This document shows positions 54,030 to 64,000 of a stretch of 64,000 nucleotides of DNA, piece after piece. Both the position numbers and the translations under genes were made by a program. The DNA comes from Vespula vulgaris. Taxonomy: Eukaryota > Arthropoda > Insecta > Hymenoptera > Vespidae. Location of the stretch: positions 7,483,501 through 7,547,500 of the forward strand of contig NC_066592.1 of the NCBI RefSeq assembly GCF_905475345.1, read 5' to 3'. How positions within the stretch are numbered: the stretch's first letter is position 1; each line of letters starts with the position of its first letter. Below the pieces are notes generated by a model, which searched no databases, was not told the DNA's origin, and saw only the letters and a program-made list of their open reading frames with translations.

Positions 54030-54890
54030 TTTTAATGATATCGTGAGAAAATGACATAAATTTGATAAGAGTTAGACAAAGCTTGTTTTATGAATTATCT
54101 TTATTATTATTATTTTTTTTCATTGTCTTTAGTAAAATTAAATAAAAAAATATTTCTCTGTCAAACTTTAATGTCGTTCTATGTCGATGGTACTTAAAAA
54201 TTTTACAATTCTTTTTATTTTTAGTTATAGTTATATATCGTAGGAAAAATGTTCGAAATTGATAAGAGTTTGATAACAAAGTCTGCTTTATGAATTGCTT
54301 TTTATTTTTTATTCGAAAAATTAAAAAAAAAAGAGAATTGAAGTAGATACTTGTCTCCCTACAATCGTTTCATTTGCAAACTATGTAAAAACATACACTC
54401 ACACATATATATATATATAACAAAATTTATCGAACTTCGTTGTTTCACATCGGTAGTACTTGAAAACTTTATCATTGTTGTATTCGTTTTAATGATATTG
54501 CGAGGTTAATATAAATAATTATTAAAAGTTTCGATAAGGAATTTTGCTTTATGAATTACTATTTCCTTTTTTCTTTTTTTTAATTTTTGATTTGACAAAT
54601 TAAACGAGAAGTTTGGTGGTAAATCGGGACAAATTAATACGTTTTATAGTTTTTTATCTTTGCAGCTTTTCTTTGAATTAATTAATTAATAAAAATAATA
54701 TGCTGAAATCTATTTTGGTCCTTCCACTTTAGACGTCCTTGTAAATGAAACTTTTGTGAGATAATACATGGAAAATAAATTAAAAAATGTTTATTTCATG
54801 AAATCAAAATGTATCAATTTATCCCATGTTGATTTTACCTTCAATCGTTTCGTTTGCAAACTGCGTATTATATATACATACTATATATAC
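54030..54890. repeat. Degenerate tandem repeat block
   Basis: Motifs recur in the same order. TTTTATGAATTATCTTT (54087), CTTTATGAATTGCTTTT (54286) and CTTTATGAATTACTATT (54549). ATGTCGATGGTACTTAAAAA (54181) and ACATCGGTAGTACTTGAAAA (54448). AATCGTTTCATTTGCAAACT (54363) and AATCGTTTCGTTTGCAAACT (54843). GTTTTAATGATATCGTGAG (54032) and GTTTTAATGATATTGCGAG (54488). The main period is about 460-480 bp with partial units between. Confidence 0.7.
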
Positions 54891-54929
54891 TGCGTATACA
54901 TATAACACATATCTATTTTATATATATCC

Positions 54930-54937
<8 letters not shown>

Positions 54938-54972
<35 letters not shown>

Positions 54973-55071
54973 GAGTCTATTAAGTTTCTGTTTGTCGTCC
55001 TGCGTCGATAGTACAATTCGTATCGTATCGATCGATACAAGAAGATAATAATAATACAGGACGCAAGAGCA

Positions 55072-55139
<68 letters not shown>
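54938..55139. repeat. (AT)n and (GA)n microsatellites
   Basis: (TA)n at 54938-54969 and about 65 bp of (GA)n at 55074-55139, separated by 100 bp of normal sequence. T/CTTT-rich sequence follows to 55290. Confidence 0.95.
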
Positions 55140-55141
<2 letters not shown>

Positions 55142-56297
55142 GACATCGTTTGATAAGGATATTCATTAACGCGTCCCACTTTTTTCTCGAACCGCTGTTG
55201 CCTCCTTTTTTCTTCCTTTTCTTTCTTTTCTTTTTTTCATTTCTTTCTTTCTTTTTCTTTCTTTCTTTCATTTTTTCTTTCCTTTTTTTCGGACCGATGA
55301 AACGAACGTCGCACGTGCCATAACCGAAGAATTTGAGGTCAGTTCAGATACCAAATATAGGCCACTATCAACTGAAACGGCATTTTAGATTTTCTCAAAG
55401 CTTTTTTATTAGATTTAGGTCGAACGTGAATCGAAACTGAATCGGAATATATATGTTTCAATGATCATCGCAGAGATCGTTCGCAGAATTTTTTAAATGT
55501 GTGTGTGTGTAATCTTGAATATTCTTCGCATTCTTAAAATCTTAAATTATTGTTATTAACAAAATGGACATTATTTAATATAATAGATTATATTATATTA
55601 TATATTACAGAGTTGATATATATATACATATATGCATATATGTATGTATATGTATATATATACATGCATATGCATATGTATAGATGGGACAATAACTTTG
55701 ATCAACTTAAGTATTCCCATACTTGGGAATATGGAAAAACTTAGTTAATAAAAGTTAACGACATATGAAGGTCAATTGTCTTTCTTTACATAGATTTATA
55801 TGTTCTTAATTGTATTGATCGATACAGCTCGATATTGTTTAGAAAATAATATTAATCCATCTATGTCGAAAAATTATTAGTTTAGAATATATTTATAAGT
55901 GTTTATACTATGGTTACTTTTTGTTAATTTAGTGTATTTTAAATCTCTACGGCATCTATTCCGAAAATATTCTGATGTAAATGGAAGACGTGATAAAAAA
56001 ATTAATTTGTTTATTAATTATTTATTAATTTATGCAACTTGATAAATCAATAGTAATATGCCTTCTTTTTCCTTTGCAAATGAAACGGATCAAGTTCGTA
56101 AGAATTTGTTTATAAAAATTGTTTATAACAAATTGTTAATTAATTATTAACAATAAACTGAAAAATAGAGACAACTCTGCCCTTTAAAATGGCGTTCGAA
56201 TCATGTTCCTACGACATTTACTTCCGGAGATATTCTTATATAAGTGGAAGATATTTACGTTGACCCACTGACCTATATAATTTCATTCAAATTACTT
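55140..56297. other. Non-coding, left flank of the inverted repeat
   Basis: AT-rich with TATACATATGCATA-type runs at 55615-55680. At 56255 and 56298 GACCCACTGACCTATATAA / GACCCACTAACCTATATAA form a short direct repeat (43-bp spacing) at the visible edge of the inverted-repeat copy. Similar CTACGRCATYTA motifs occur at 55949 and 56212. Confidence 0.5.
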
Positions 56298-56853
56298 CGA
56301 TGACCCACTAACCTATATAAATTCCGAGAATTTACGCGAGCCTACTACTACTCTTACTATTACTACGAACAGCTGTTCTATACAAGTTATGAATGAAAAT
56401 CTTTCGAAGGCGATATCTTCGGAACGGAAAGTCGTAGAGACTTGATACAAACACCGTTTTCAAGCGTAATTTATCCTTTATTTATTTAAATATTGCAATA
56501 ATATTGATATAATAAAATCGATTTTGTTAATAACTTTTTAAATTGAATTTTTTTTTTTCTTAACAAAGACATTACTTTAATGAAATTATTTGAATTATTA
56601 ATATTATAATTATGTACATTTTTTATATTATTTATTTAAAATAAAAGATAGAAAATTTATTAATTGCCATATAATATACGAAATTGAAACATGGAAAACT
56701 CGAAAGACTTTTTTTTTCTAACTCACTTACTACTACTATTTATTTATTATTATTTTTACTAAATGTTAATACTTCTCTCTATATGGTTTTTTTAGCAATA
56801 TTTAAATTAAGATATGTTTTAAATTAATAATTAACGTTAATACTTTTTTATAG
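56298..56853 (+). repeat. Left copy of a long near-identical inverted repeat (about 555 bp)
   Basis: From CGATGACCCACTAACC to ACTTTTTTATA this matches the complement of 63447-64000. The first about 230 bp are identical by eye; the rest has scattered substitutions, mostly near 56575-56690, and T-run length changes. Landmarks include GGCGATATCTTCGGAACGG (56409) and AACAGCTGTTC (56368). The similarity stops abruptly at 56853. Confidence 0.95.
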
Positions 56854-59800
56854 AGTATATTGAGCTGCATGGACCAATGTAATTCGAAACATATTACAAA
56901 AAAAAAAACAGTTGACCTTCATTTATCTTTCATGTGTCCACCCATAAAAAATTTATTACTACCATATTATGGCCTTCTCCGTATCGTACGACTTTGTAAA
57001 CAAAGTTTCCCCATATCTCTAAAAAGAAATGGGATATTTAAGGTTATCAAAGTTATTGCCTCATTCTGTATATATAATTCTATATATATAATAATTCTAT
57101 ATATGTATAATCGTCCTATATTTTTTCTTCTTGTTTTTTATACACCTATATATTTATAATATTATTCAATTATGCTTATATCTAATCATATTAAAATATA
57201 TAGATACATTTGAATTGTTTTAAATATGAAATAATATAAAATTTGTTTCGTGTATCCTTGATTCAAAAATCTTAAATCGTTATTCTATCATGAATTAGAA
57301 AAAAGAAAATATTTGTTTTAACAGAAAACGCAGCTGGTATTTTATTATTTTCTTATTTTTTATATTTTCTCCATACTTAAATAATCGAATAGTTACATGT
57401 AATCGTACTACAGTATGTATAGATGCTCATTGAAATATATTTAAAAAATAAATAATATATGAAATTGGTTGAAATTATAGTTAGTTGTAATCGGTTAATC
57501 AATATATTTTTTCCTGATATGAAACATGATAAATATCGTGATTTGTATACTATGTATATCTCTATGCGCTTTAAATAAAAATATATTATCTAACTAATTT
57601 AATTATACACGTTCAACCATTCTTTTTTTTAGTAAGAATAATATTATACACACATACATACACATGAATATTTATATATTTGAGATTTTATTAAAACAAC
57701 ATTTTTGAGTTTCTGAGTATTGGAATATCCGAGAATTATGAAATAAAAAGAGAAAGAAACGAAAAGAAAAGAAGAGAAGAAATCATGTATATCGTATCAA
57801 TAGAAACGTCGGGAAGTTGGCTTTAGAAATCAGTTCCATCGGAAAGATAATTCTTTGCCATTAAGATCCAACGGAATTCAACCCTTTCGAAGCAGTGAAC
57901 ATAATACCGGAGTGGTCTTCGCGTAACCTTGAAAGCCGTCTGCTTCGTAAGAGGATTCCAGAGTAATCCAATATATGTCACGTGCTGTGATTTAGAATCG
58001 TTGTTATAACAATGACGATATGTTTGCGTACGGTTGTTACGAGTTGCTGATAGGCTTTAACATAGATTGCGAGAAAGCTTAGAAATTCATAGTTAATTAA
58101 CATGACGTCTTGGTTAAGAAAAAATCAAAATTTTTTGGAATCATTTTAGAAAAAAAAAATTAAGAAATATTCATATATATATATATATATTTAACTTAAT
58201 TCTTTAACAGTTTCTTCACAATCAGTATCTTTTACTATTTTTTTTACGTCTCGTGAATTCATCTTGTCGAACGCATCATAATAATTCCGATGCAATATTT
58301 GTATGTATGCACATACACATATATTTTTAAAAATATATGATAAAGTGAAGAAACCAAAATCTACAAATCTTAAATATCGCGTTATATCAAAACTGCGTTG
58401 TTTAAGTATCCGCGTAATACGAGATATTTATTTTGTATTAATTTTCAGACAGAAATATGTTAGCGTATAATAGGAGTAGTAGTGTATGAGAATCTGAAAA
58501 TATTGGGAACTCGATGCTCAGGGTAGATCGAGTCAGGTTGAATTAGCTTTCCTCGAGAATATTGGAATTTCTGAGAATTTCGAGAACCCGAACGACGTTT
58601 CGGGACTAGCTTCGTTAAATAAATGCGATTATGGTTTCGAATTTTTTGTTTGAGAAAGAAAAAGAGAGGAAGAGAGAAACAGAGAGAAATATATATTATT
58701 AATATATATAATTAAAAAATTTTTAATATAAAAAATTTTTTAATATAAAAAATTTTTAATATAAAAATGTTTAATATATAATTATAAAATAAAGTTATGT
58801 ATATATAGAAGACGTATACGAAGCAAAATTGCAAACTATAATAGCAAACTGTAATAAGTAATATGTGATGAATGTAATATTTTATTTTAAAGAATGTTGA
58901 ATACGGTATAAAAGTTAGTTCCGAAACGTGATTAAAGTTCTCGTGAAACGTGAAAATTATCTCGAAATTTTAAGAAATTACGGCATATCTTCAAATGTCG
59001 CGATACTTTCGGGAACTCTATTTGATTTCGCGGAAAATATTCGAGCTGACATTTGTTAAATGTTATTTTATTTTATTACTTTATTCATACAATTATTTCA
59101 TATACTCTATATACGAAATTTTTATATTCTTTTTAAGTCTTCTTAAGTTAAATTATACTTAAAATAATATAATAATATTATATTAATTAACATTATTATA
59201 TTGTATAATATATATACCCACACACACAAATTTCTTAAATTTCTTAAATTTTTATGTCGAAATTTTTGAAAAGAATTTGAGAAAAAGGATAAGAATTATT
59301 TAATTTTAAGGAAGAAATATTACGACATTTATTGTTTTTTTTTATTTAATGGAAAGTTTCAAGATCATTTTAACTTCATTCTTCTTTTTTAAGTAGATAC
59401 CTAAATTTCTTATAACGGCGACATTATATTTTACGTAAAAAAAGAAAAAAAAAGGAAAGGTAACTTTTATTTGAAATGTATTTTCATTTCGAGACCAAAA
59501 AAAATGGAGTTGTAGAGGTTCGAATAGTTAATATCATTTAGAGAAGAGAATTATGCTGACATTTTTGTCGGGTCATTTGGATAATACTTACATTTGATCA
59601 CTGTCATTTTTCAAACGCTTAAACGTTTATGTCTTATGACGCCTTGTTAGTTTTCTTCGAGCAAACTTGATCTTTCTCAAGAATACGTTTTATCGAAACT
59701 AAAGGGTAAACGCGGCGCAGTGGTGTATATTTTACGAACGATTTGGTCATATTTTACGAGTCGAGCAAAGTCGATGTGGTGTGAGAACCCATCGAGTTCA

Positions 59801-60770
59801 CGGGTATTTGAGTATTAATGAAGAGAAGACGTAATGTCGGACTTTGAGAAACATTATTTCGCTCTTATCTTTCGTTTCTCCCATAATTTTCTTGTGTTAC
59901 ATATTTTATATATATGAGCCACATAAATGTATGTGCTTGTGTATGGGCTACTTAGTCTTGTTTATATTTTTTACTTGTGATGAATTAAATTAATCGATCG
60001 AAAAATAATTAATTTGAGTTAAAAGAAAAAAAAGAAAGAACAAAAAAGAAGTAACGAATTCGTGTATTGCATACGATTGTAAAATATTTTTCATTGGTTT
60101 CAATTGCATCTTTTAGATTATATAAAAAAAGAAAATAATAATAAAAAAAATAGAAAAATTATGATAAATCGTAGGTTAATAAATTTCGTCTTACAATATA
60201 TTATGAAAAAAAAAAAATAGAGACCTTGATACGTCTACAGATTGATACTCGATATAATCTTGTAGTATAATTATTCTATATATGTCATGTCGTTCAAAAC
60301 GAATCGATAAAAGAAAAGTACTACATCATCAGATAAGACTGCTATTTATTCGTTCAGTATTTTCATAACATTTGTTAATTTTATATTTTAAATAAATGCT
60401 AGTAAATGCTAATAATGAAATTAATACAGTACATAATATAAATGACGCAATCTTTACATGCAAACCTGACAATTAATTATTTATTCCGATCAACACATTC
60501 GTATATATTGAGCATTGATTTCGTTATACAAAATATTTAAGAAAAATTAATTAATCGATCACAATATTGACTGAATAAATACAAGCGATTACAAAATATA
60601 GATTTTCGTGAGATTTGAATTTTCGGTAAAGCGAATGTCATTAAATCGAGGATTCGAATGACGATGATGATAATGATAACGATAAAAAAGAAAAACAAAT
60701 AGAAAAAATTGCGAAAGAAAAATATATAATAAGAAATAAAATCAACGTTTGATTTCTCATAGGTGCCATT
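56854..60770. other. Non-coding spacer between the inverted-repeat copies
   Basis: No transposase or other recognisable frame; the 99-codon frame at 56860-57159 has no family character. It has a segment of normal complexity at 57800-58080, a short AT-rich tandem repeat at 58705-58780 (unit about 17 bp, TAAAAAATTTTTAATA type) and a moderate-GC stretch at 59690-59830. Confidence 0.55.
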
Positions 60771-61420
60771 TCTATCTGCCATGTTCTTTTCTATTATCTG
60801 AAAAGGAAATAATCGAAGTGATTCTATTGGTGGACGAACTCTAGTAAAGGAAGAGACGATCACACTTTGGCCTAGTTTCGTGTACGATCGTACGTAGTCG
60901 GTGACGTTCGTTCTCTCCCAATCAATTCGAATACTTGCGAAAAAAGGACGAGGAAGGGCCGTTTTCGGTTGGCCGAACGACAACTTCAAGGTCGTCGACA
61001 TCGACGTCAACGTAGCTCTTTTCTTTTTTACCCAATCCACTAACCCCCTACCTACCCTCACCTACCCCAATTCGCTCTCTCTTTCTCTCTCTCTTTCTCG
61101 TGTTCTCTTTTTCTTTTTCTTTTTCTTCTCAGCAACTCTCGCTCTATTATACTCTCTCCTTTCTATTCTACTCGCGTAGTCAGTCCTTTCGTTTTTCCGA
61201 GCCCTACTCTTGCGATTCTTTCACCCTCTTTCTCGTCTGTACTTTTTTCTCTTTCCTTTTTTCTTTTTTCTTTTTCTTTCCTTCTTTCTTTCTTTCTTTT
61301 TTTTTTTTCATCGAGGTTCTTGCTCAACGAAAGAACGACGAGTTACCTTCGTTTTCGTCTTCGTTTTCCTCTTCGTTTTCGTCTTCGTAGTTGTCCGTCG
61401 TTGTTCCGCGTAACTCGACC
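60771..61420. other. GC-richer island plus C/T-rich tract, candidate promoter or UTR exon
   Basis: 60771-61015 has normal complexity with many CG dinucleotides (ACGATCGTACGTAGTCGG; GTCGTCGACATCGACGTC). It is followed by CCCCCTACCTACCCTCACC and CTTT-rich sequence to 61310, and a (GTTTTCGTCTTC)n-like run at 61351-61387. Open frames on both strands here become Ser/Phe/Leu-rich and are not convincing. Confidence 0.35.
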
Positions 61421-61442
61421 TAGGAAATGAGTTTCCTTGTAA

Positions 61443-61469
61443 AGTGAGAGAGTGAGAGAGTAAAGGAGG

Positions 61470-61552
<83 letters not shown>

Positions 61553-61553
61553 C
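61443..61553. repeat. (GA)n microsatellite
   Basis: About 110 bp of GA with GAAA interruptions, giving poly-Leu/Ser frames on the minus strand. Confidence 0.95.
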
Positions 61554-61919
61554 AAATTGGAATTCTTTGACCAATCATTAATACGGAAATTTGAAAGGTT
61601 TCCAACTGCGAGTAGTGCCGTTCGTAAAATCGATCCTTATCTCTTTTCAACTCCAGTAAGACTTTGATTAGAAATAATATCGTAAAGAAAATACTACATT
61701 TTAAGCGACGCTATTATCGAGAAAACGATGATTCGTCTATCATTTCTTTTCCTTTCTTTTTTCTTTTTTCTCCTTTATACGAAGATCAAATTTGAATATT
61801 TATTACGAAGAAAGTGAGATTTAGTCAGCGATATAGAAGATTCGTTCGAGAGTATTATTTATAATCGTAAAAATGTAGCTTTTCTTCCTTTTCTTTTCAT
61901 AGAATCGATCGATTGTTAT

Positions 61920-62155
61920 ATACAGGGTGTAAGAAAATTACGCGGTGAAACATTAAGAAGAATGAATTAGTAATATGTGGAGAAGAAAAAAAAATAAGTT
62001 TTATCAAGCATGAACTCGTAAATATTTAATTTCTGAATTACAAAAGTTTCATGAGTCTACTTCGATTATCTCGAGTCTATTCGAAATATCCACATTCGGT
62101 TCTGAATAAAGGACAGTTCGTCTCGTTTCATTAACTTTCGAATAATCCTGTATAA
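61920..62155. mobile_element. Possible short TIR element (MITE)
   Basis: The left end TATACAGGGTGTAAGAAAATT and the complement of the right end TTATACAGGATTATTCGAAA share TATACAGGRT. Weak inverted similarity continues inward (AATATGTGGA / GAATGTGGAT). 236 bp long, non-coding. Confidence 0.45.
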
Positions 62156-63446
62156 CTGCTGTCCTTGATATTTTTTACACTTTCTTTTTTAAATTTTTCT
62201 TTTCTTATGAACGTGCGTAGTACTGTTCATTTATTAAGATTTATTAAGACGATGTAATCAAATAAATACATTCGCATCAAATGCATTTCATTTATGTATT
62301 TGACGAATGGTAATACACCAAGAATATATTTGAAAATATTATAACTTAAAAATTTCAAAGCATTTTCGAAACTCTGTTGGTAGAACCTATTTTTTTTCTT
62401 TTCCGCTGATACATGAAGAATCACTTTCTCTTGTCGTGTAGTTCTGTTTCATTCTGTATATAGGTTAATAAAAAAAAAAAGAAAAAGAAAAAGAAAAAAG
62501 AAAGAGAAGATACAACTGTCCGATACTTAAAGGGCTTTTAATAAAAAATTTTTAATCAATCTAGATTCTATAAAAATAATCGTTCCAATGTAAAGTTCAA
62601 CTTTTATTATTTATCAGAGTTCGTTATTGTGAGTCTGTCTGTGTTATTGTATATTGATGTGAACCCTTTAGATATTTTTTTTTTTTTTGAGAGAGGATCT
62701 TTGTTTTACTCATCGATAATAATAAATAACGTGCCGTACTTACGACAACAAATAAAAAATGTTCGTCGTAGGATACGTGTAACAAGAGAGGAATATTTGA
62801 AAATGTATATATGTATATCGATCTACGATCACTCAAATGTGATCTTGTCGAAATGGAAGGAAAAATATATCGAACATCTGCAATTGTGAACATGTTTATA
62901 GTAACACATTTAAAGCTACGAAGCGTTTATGTATATTCGATGTGTTGCTAAGAGTTTCATTCTTATGATACCAAATTCTAGATAATAAATAATAAAAGTT
63001 GTAAAGTTTTACGACGTATAAAAATACAAATGCTTTTTAGAAAAGTCGAACGACTTGGTTTTATAACTACGTTATGTTGATTAAACATTTTTTATTCTTT
63101 TCCGTGAGTAGTAAAAACCCTTGGAGTATCGAATACGTTTTTCTTCATCACCTTATACATAAAGTGCACAGCATTTTAATCGTCATACCTAAATATCTCC
63201 GTTATGTACGGTTTTATGGAAAAAGTTCTTAGGACAAGGTTGCACTATTTGAAGGGGCACCATGCAGCGGTAAGATTTTTCTTATTTTTTTTTTTTTGAA
63301 GGACATTTTTTAGAGATTTTGAATTAATCACTACTTTTTCTTTTTTTTTTTTTGAAAGAGATTGTTTTGTTATGATTTTTCTTTTTTTAAAATATATTAG
63401 TCGGTGCACTTCTACTTTCTTTACTTCTAACACAACTACTATTCTT
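62156..63446. other. Non-coding, right part of the spacer
   Basis: AT-rich with A- and T-runs. 63150-63270 contains ATATCTCCGTTATGTACGG and TTGAAGGGGCACCATGCAG, which reads like the tail of a dispersed insect repeat. No gene is supported. Confidence 0.45.
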
Positions 63447-64000
63447 TATAAAAAAGTATTAACGTTAATTATTAATTTAAAACATATCTTAATTTAAATA
63501 TTGCTAAAAAAACCATATAGAGAGAAGTATTAACATTTAGTAAAAATAATAATAAATAAATAGTAGTAGTAAGTGAGTTAGAAAAAAAAAAATCTTTCGA
63601 GTTTTCCATGTTTCAATTTCGTACATTATTGGCTATTAATGAATTTTCTATCCTTTATTTTAAACGAACAAAATAAAAAATTTACATAATTATAATATTA
63701 ATAATTCAAATAATTTCATTGTAGTAATGTCTTTGTTAAGAAAAAAAAAATTCAATTTAAAAAGTTATTAACAAAATCGATTTTATTATATCAATATTAT
63801 TGCAATATTTAAATAAATAAAGGATAAATTACGCTTGAAAACGGTGTTTGTATCAAGTCTCTACGACTTTCCGTTCCGAAGATATCGCCTTCGAAAGATT
63901 TTCATTCATAACTTGTATAGAACAGCTGTTCGTAGTAATAGTAAGAGTAGTAGTAGGCTCGCGTAAATTCTCGGAATTTATATAGGTTAGTGGGTCATCG
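63447..64000 (-). repeat. Right copy of the long inverted repeat, cut by the window end
   Basis: Complement of 56298-56853 with only minor differences. The match is still perfect at base 64000, so the repeat continues outside the window. The inner boundary at about 63447 is abrupt. Confidence 0.95.

Noticed and set aside
60537..61061. 174-codon minus-strand frame
   Set aside because: Its middle is of ordinary complexity, but it ends in a Phe/Ile-rich low-complexity run and has no homologue I recognise. It is better explained as an open frame in a GC-richer island.
61308..61650. Ser-Leu repeat frames on the minus strand
   Set aside because: Products of the (GA)n microsatellite; no unique coding sequence around it.
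56854..63446. Transposase or polymerase between the long inverted repeats
   Set aside because: I looked for DDE/D, integrase or polymerase-like frames that would make the pair the ends of an autonomous element; none is present.

Overview
This is an AT-rich eukaryotic nuclear window. It has short phase-consistent introns with GT..AG borders, many (AT)n, (GA)n and (ATT)n microsatellites, and proteins of arthropod type. The best guess is an insect, probably a hymenopteran (bee, wasp or ant); that is an inference from protein resemblance and base composition, not a database match. There is no bacterial, phage or CRISPR content.

The left half (about 0.7-32.1 kb) is gene-dense and every recognisable gene could be assembled exon by exon with a closed reading frame. 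In order: the last exons of a small unrecognised membrane-type protein (+); SDE2 (-) head-to-head with MCM5 (+) across a 325-bp divergent promoter carrying an E2F site; an aldo-keto reductase (-) tail-to-tail with MCM5; a RhoGAP protein of ARHGAP11A type (+); the ER-associated degradation ubiquitin ligase HRD1/SYVN1 (+); PP4 regulatory subunit 3 (falafel/SMEK, +); CFAP36 (-); and mitochondrial ribosomal protein L11 (+). The genes are mostly housekeeping: replication licensing and replication-stress response, cytokinesis-type Rho control, ER protein quality control, phosphatase targeting, a ciliary protein and a mitoribosomal protein. They look like independent neighbours rather than one pathway, although SDE2 and MCM5 sharing one promoter is a plausible functional pairing.

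The right half (about 32.1-64 kb) has no convincing protein-coding gene apart from one candidate first coding exon (33427-33449, eight codons starting MAADHGK, followed by a good donor site). It lies behind a GC-richer, GA-rich promoter/5'UTR-like block. The rest is most simply a very long first intron or intergenic region: AT-rich sequence, microsatellites, isolated GC-richer islands (about 41.2, 44.6, 50.5, 51.6 and 60.8 kb) that could be alternative promoters or UTR exons, degenerate tandem repeats and inverted-repeat elements.

The most notable structures not explained by genes are inverted repeats. A pair of near-identical copies of about 555 bp lies in opposite orientation at 56298-56853 and 63447-64000, the second cut by the window edge. 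Foldback elements occur at 34981-35815, 28849-29317 (inside a CFAP36 intron) and 14548-14815, with a weaker TIR element at 61920-62155. Degenerate multi-copy tandem blocks lie near 36.0, 43.8 and 54.0 kb.
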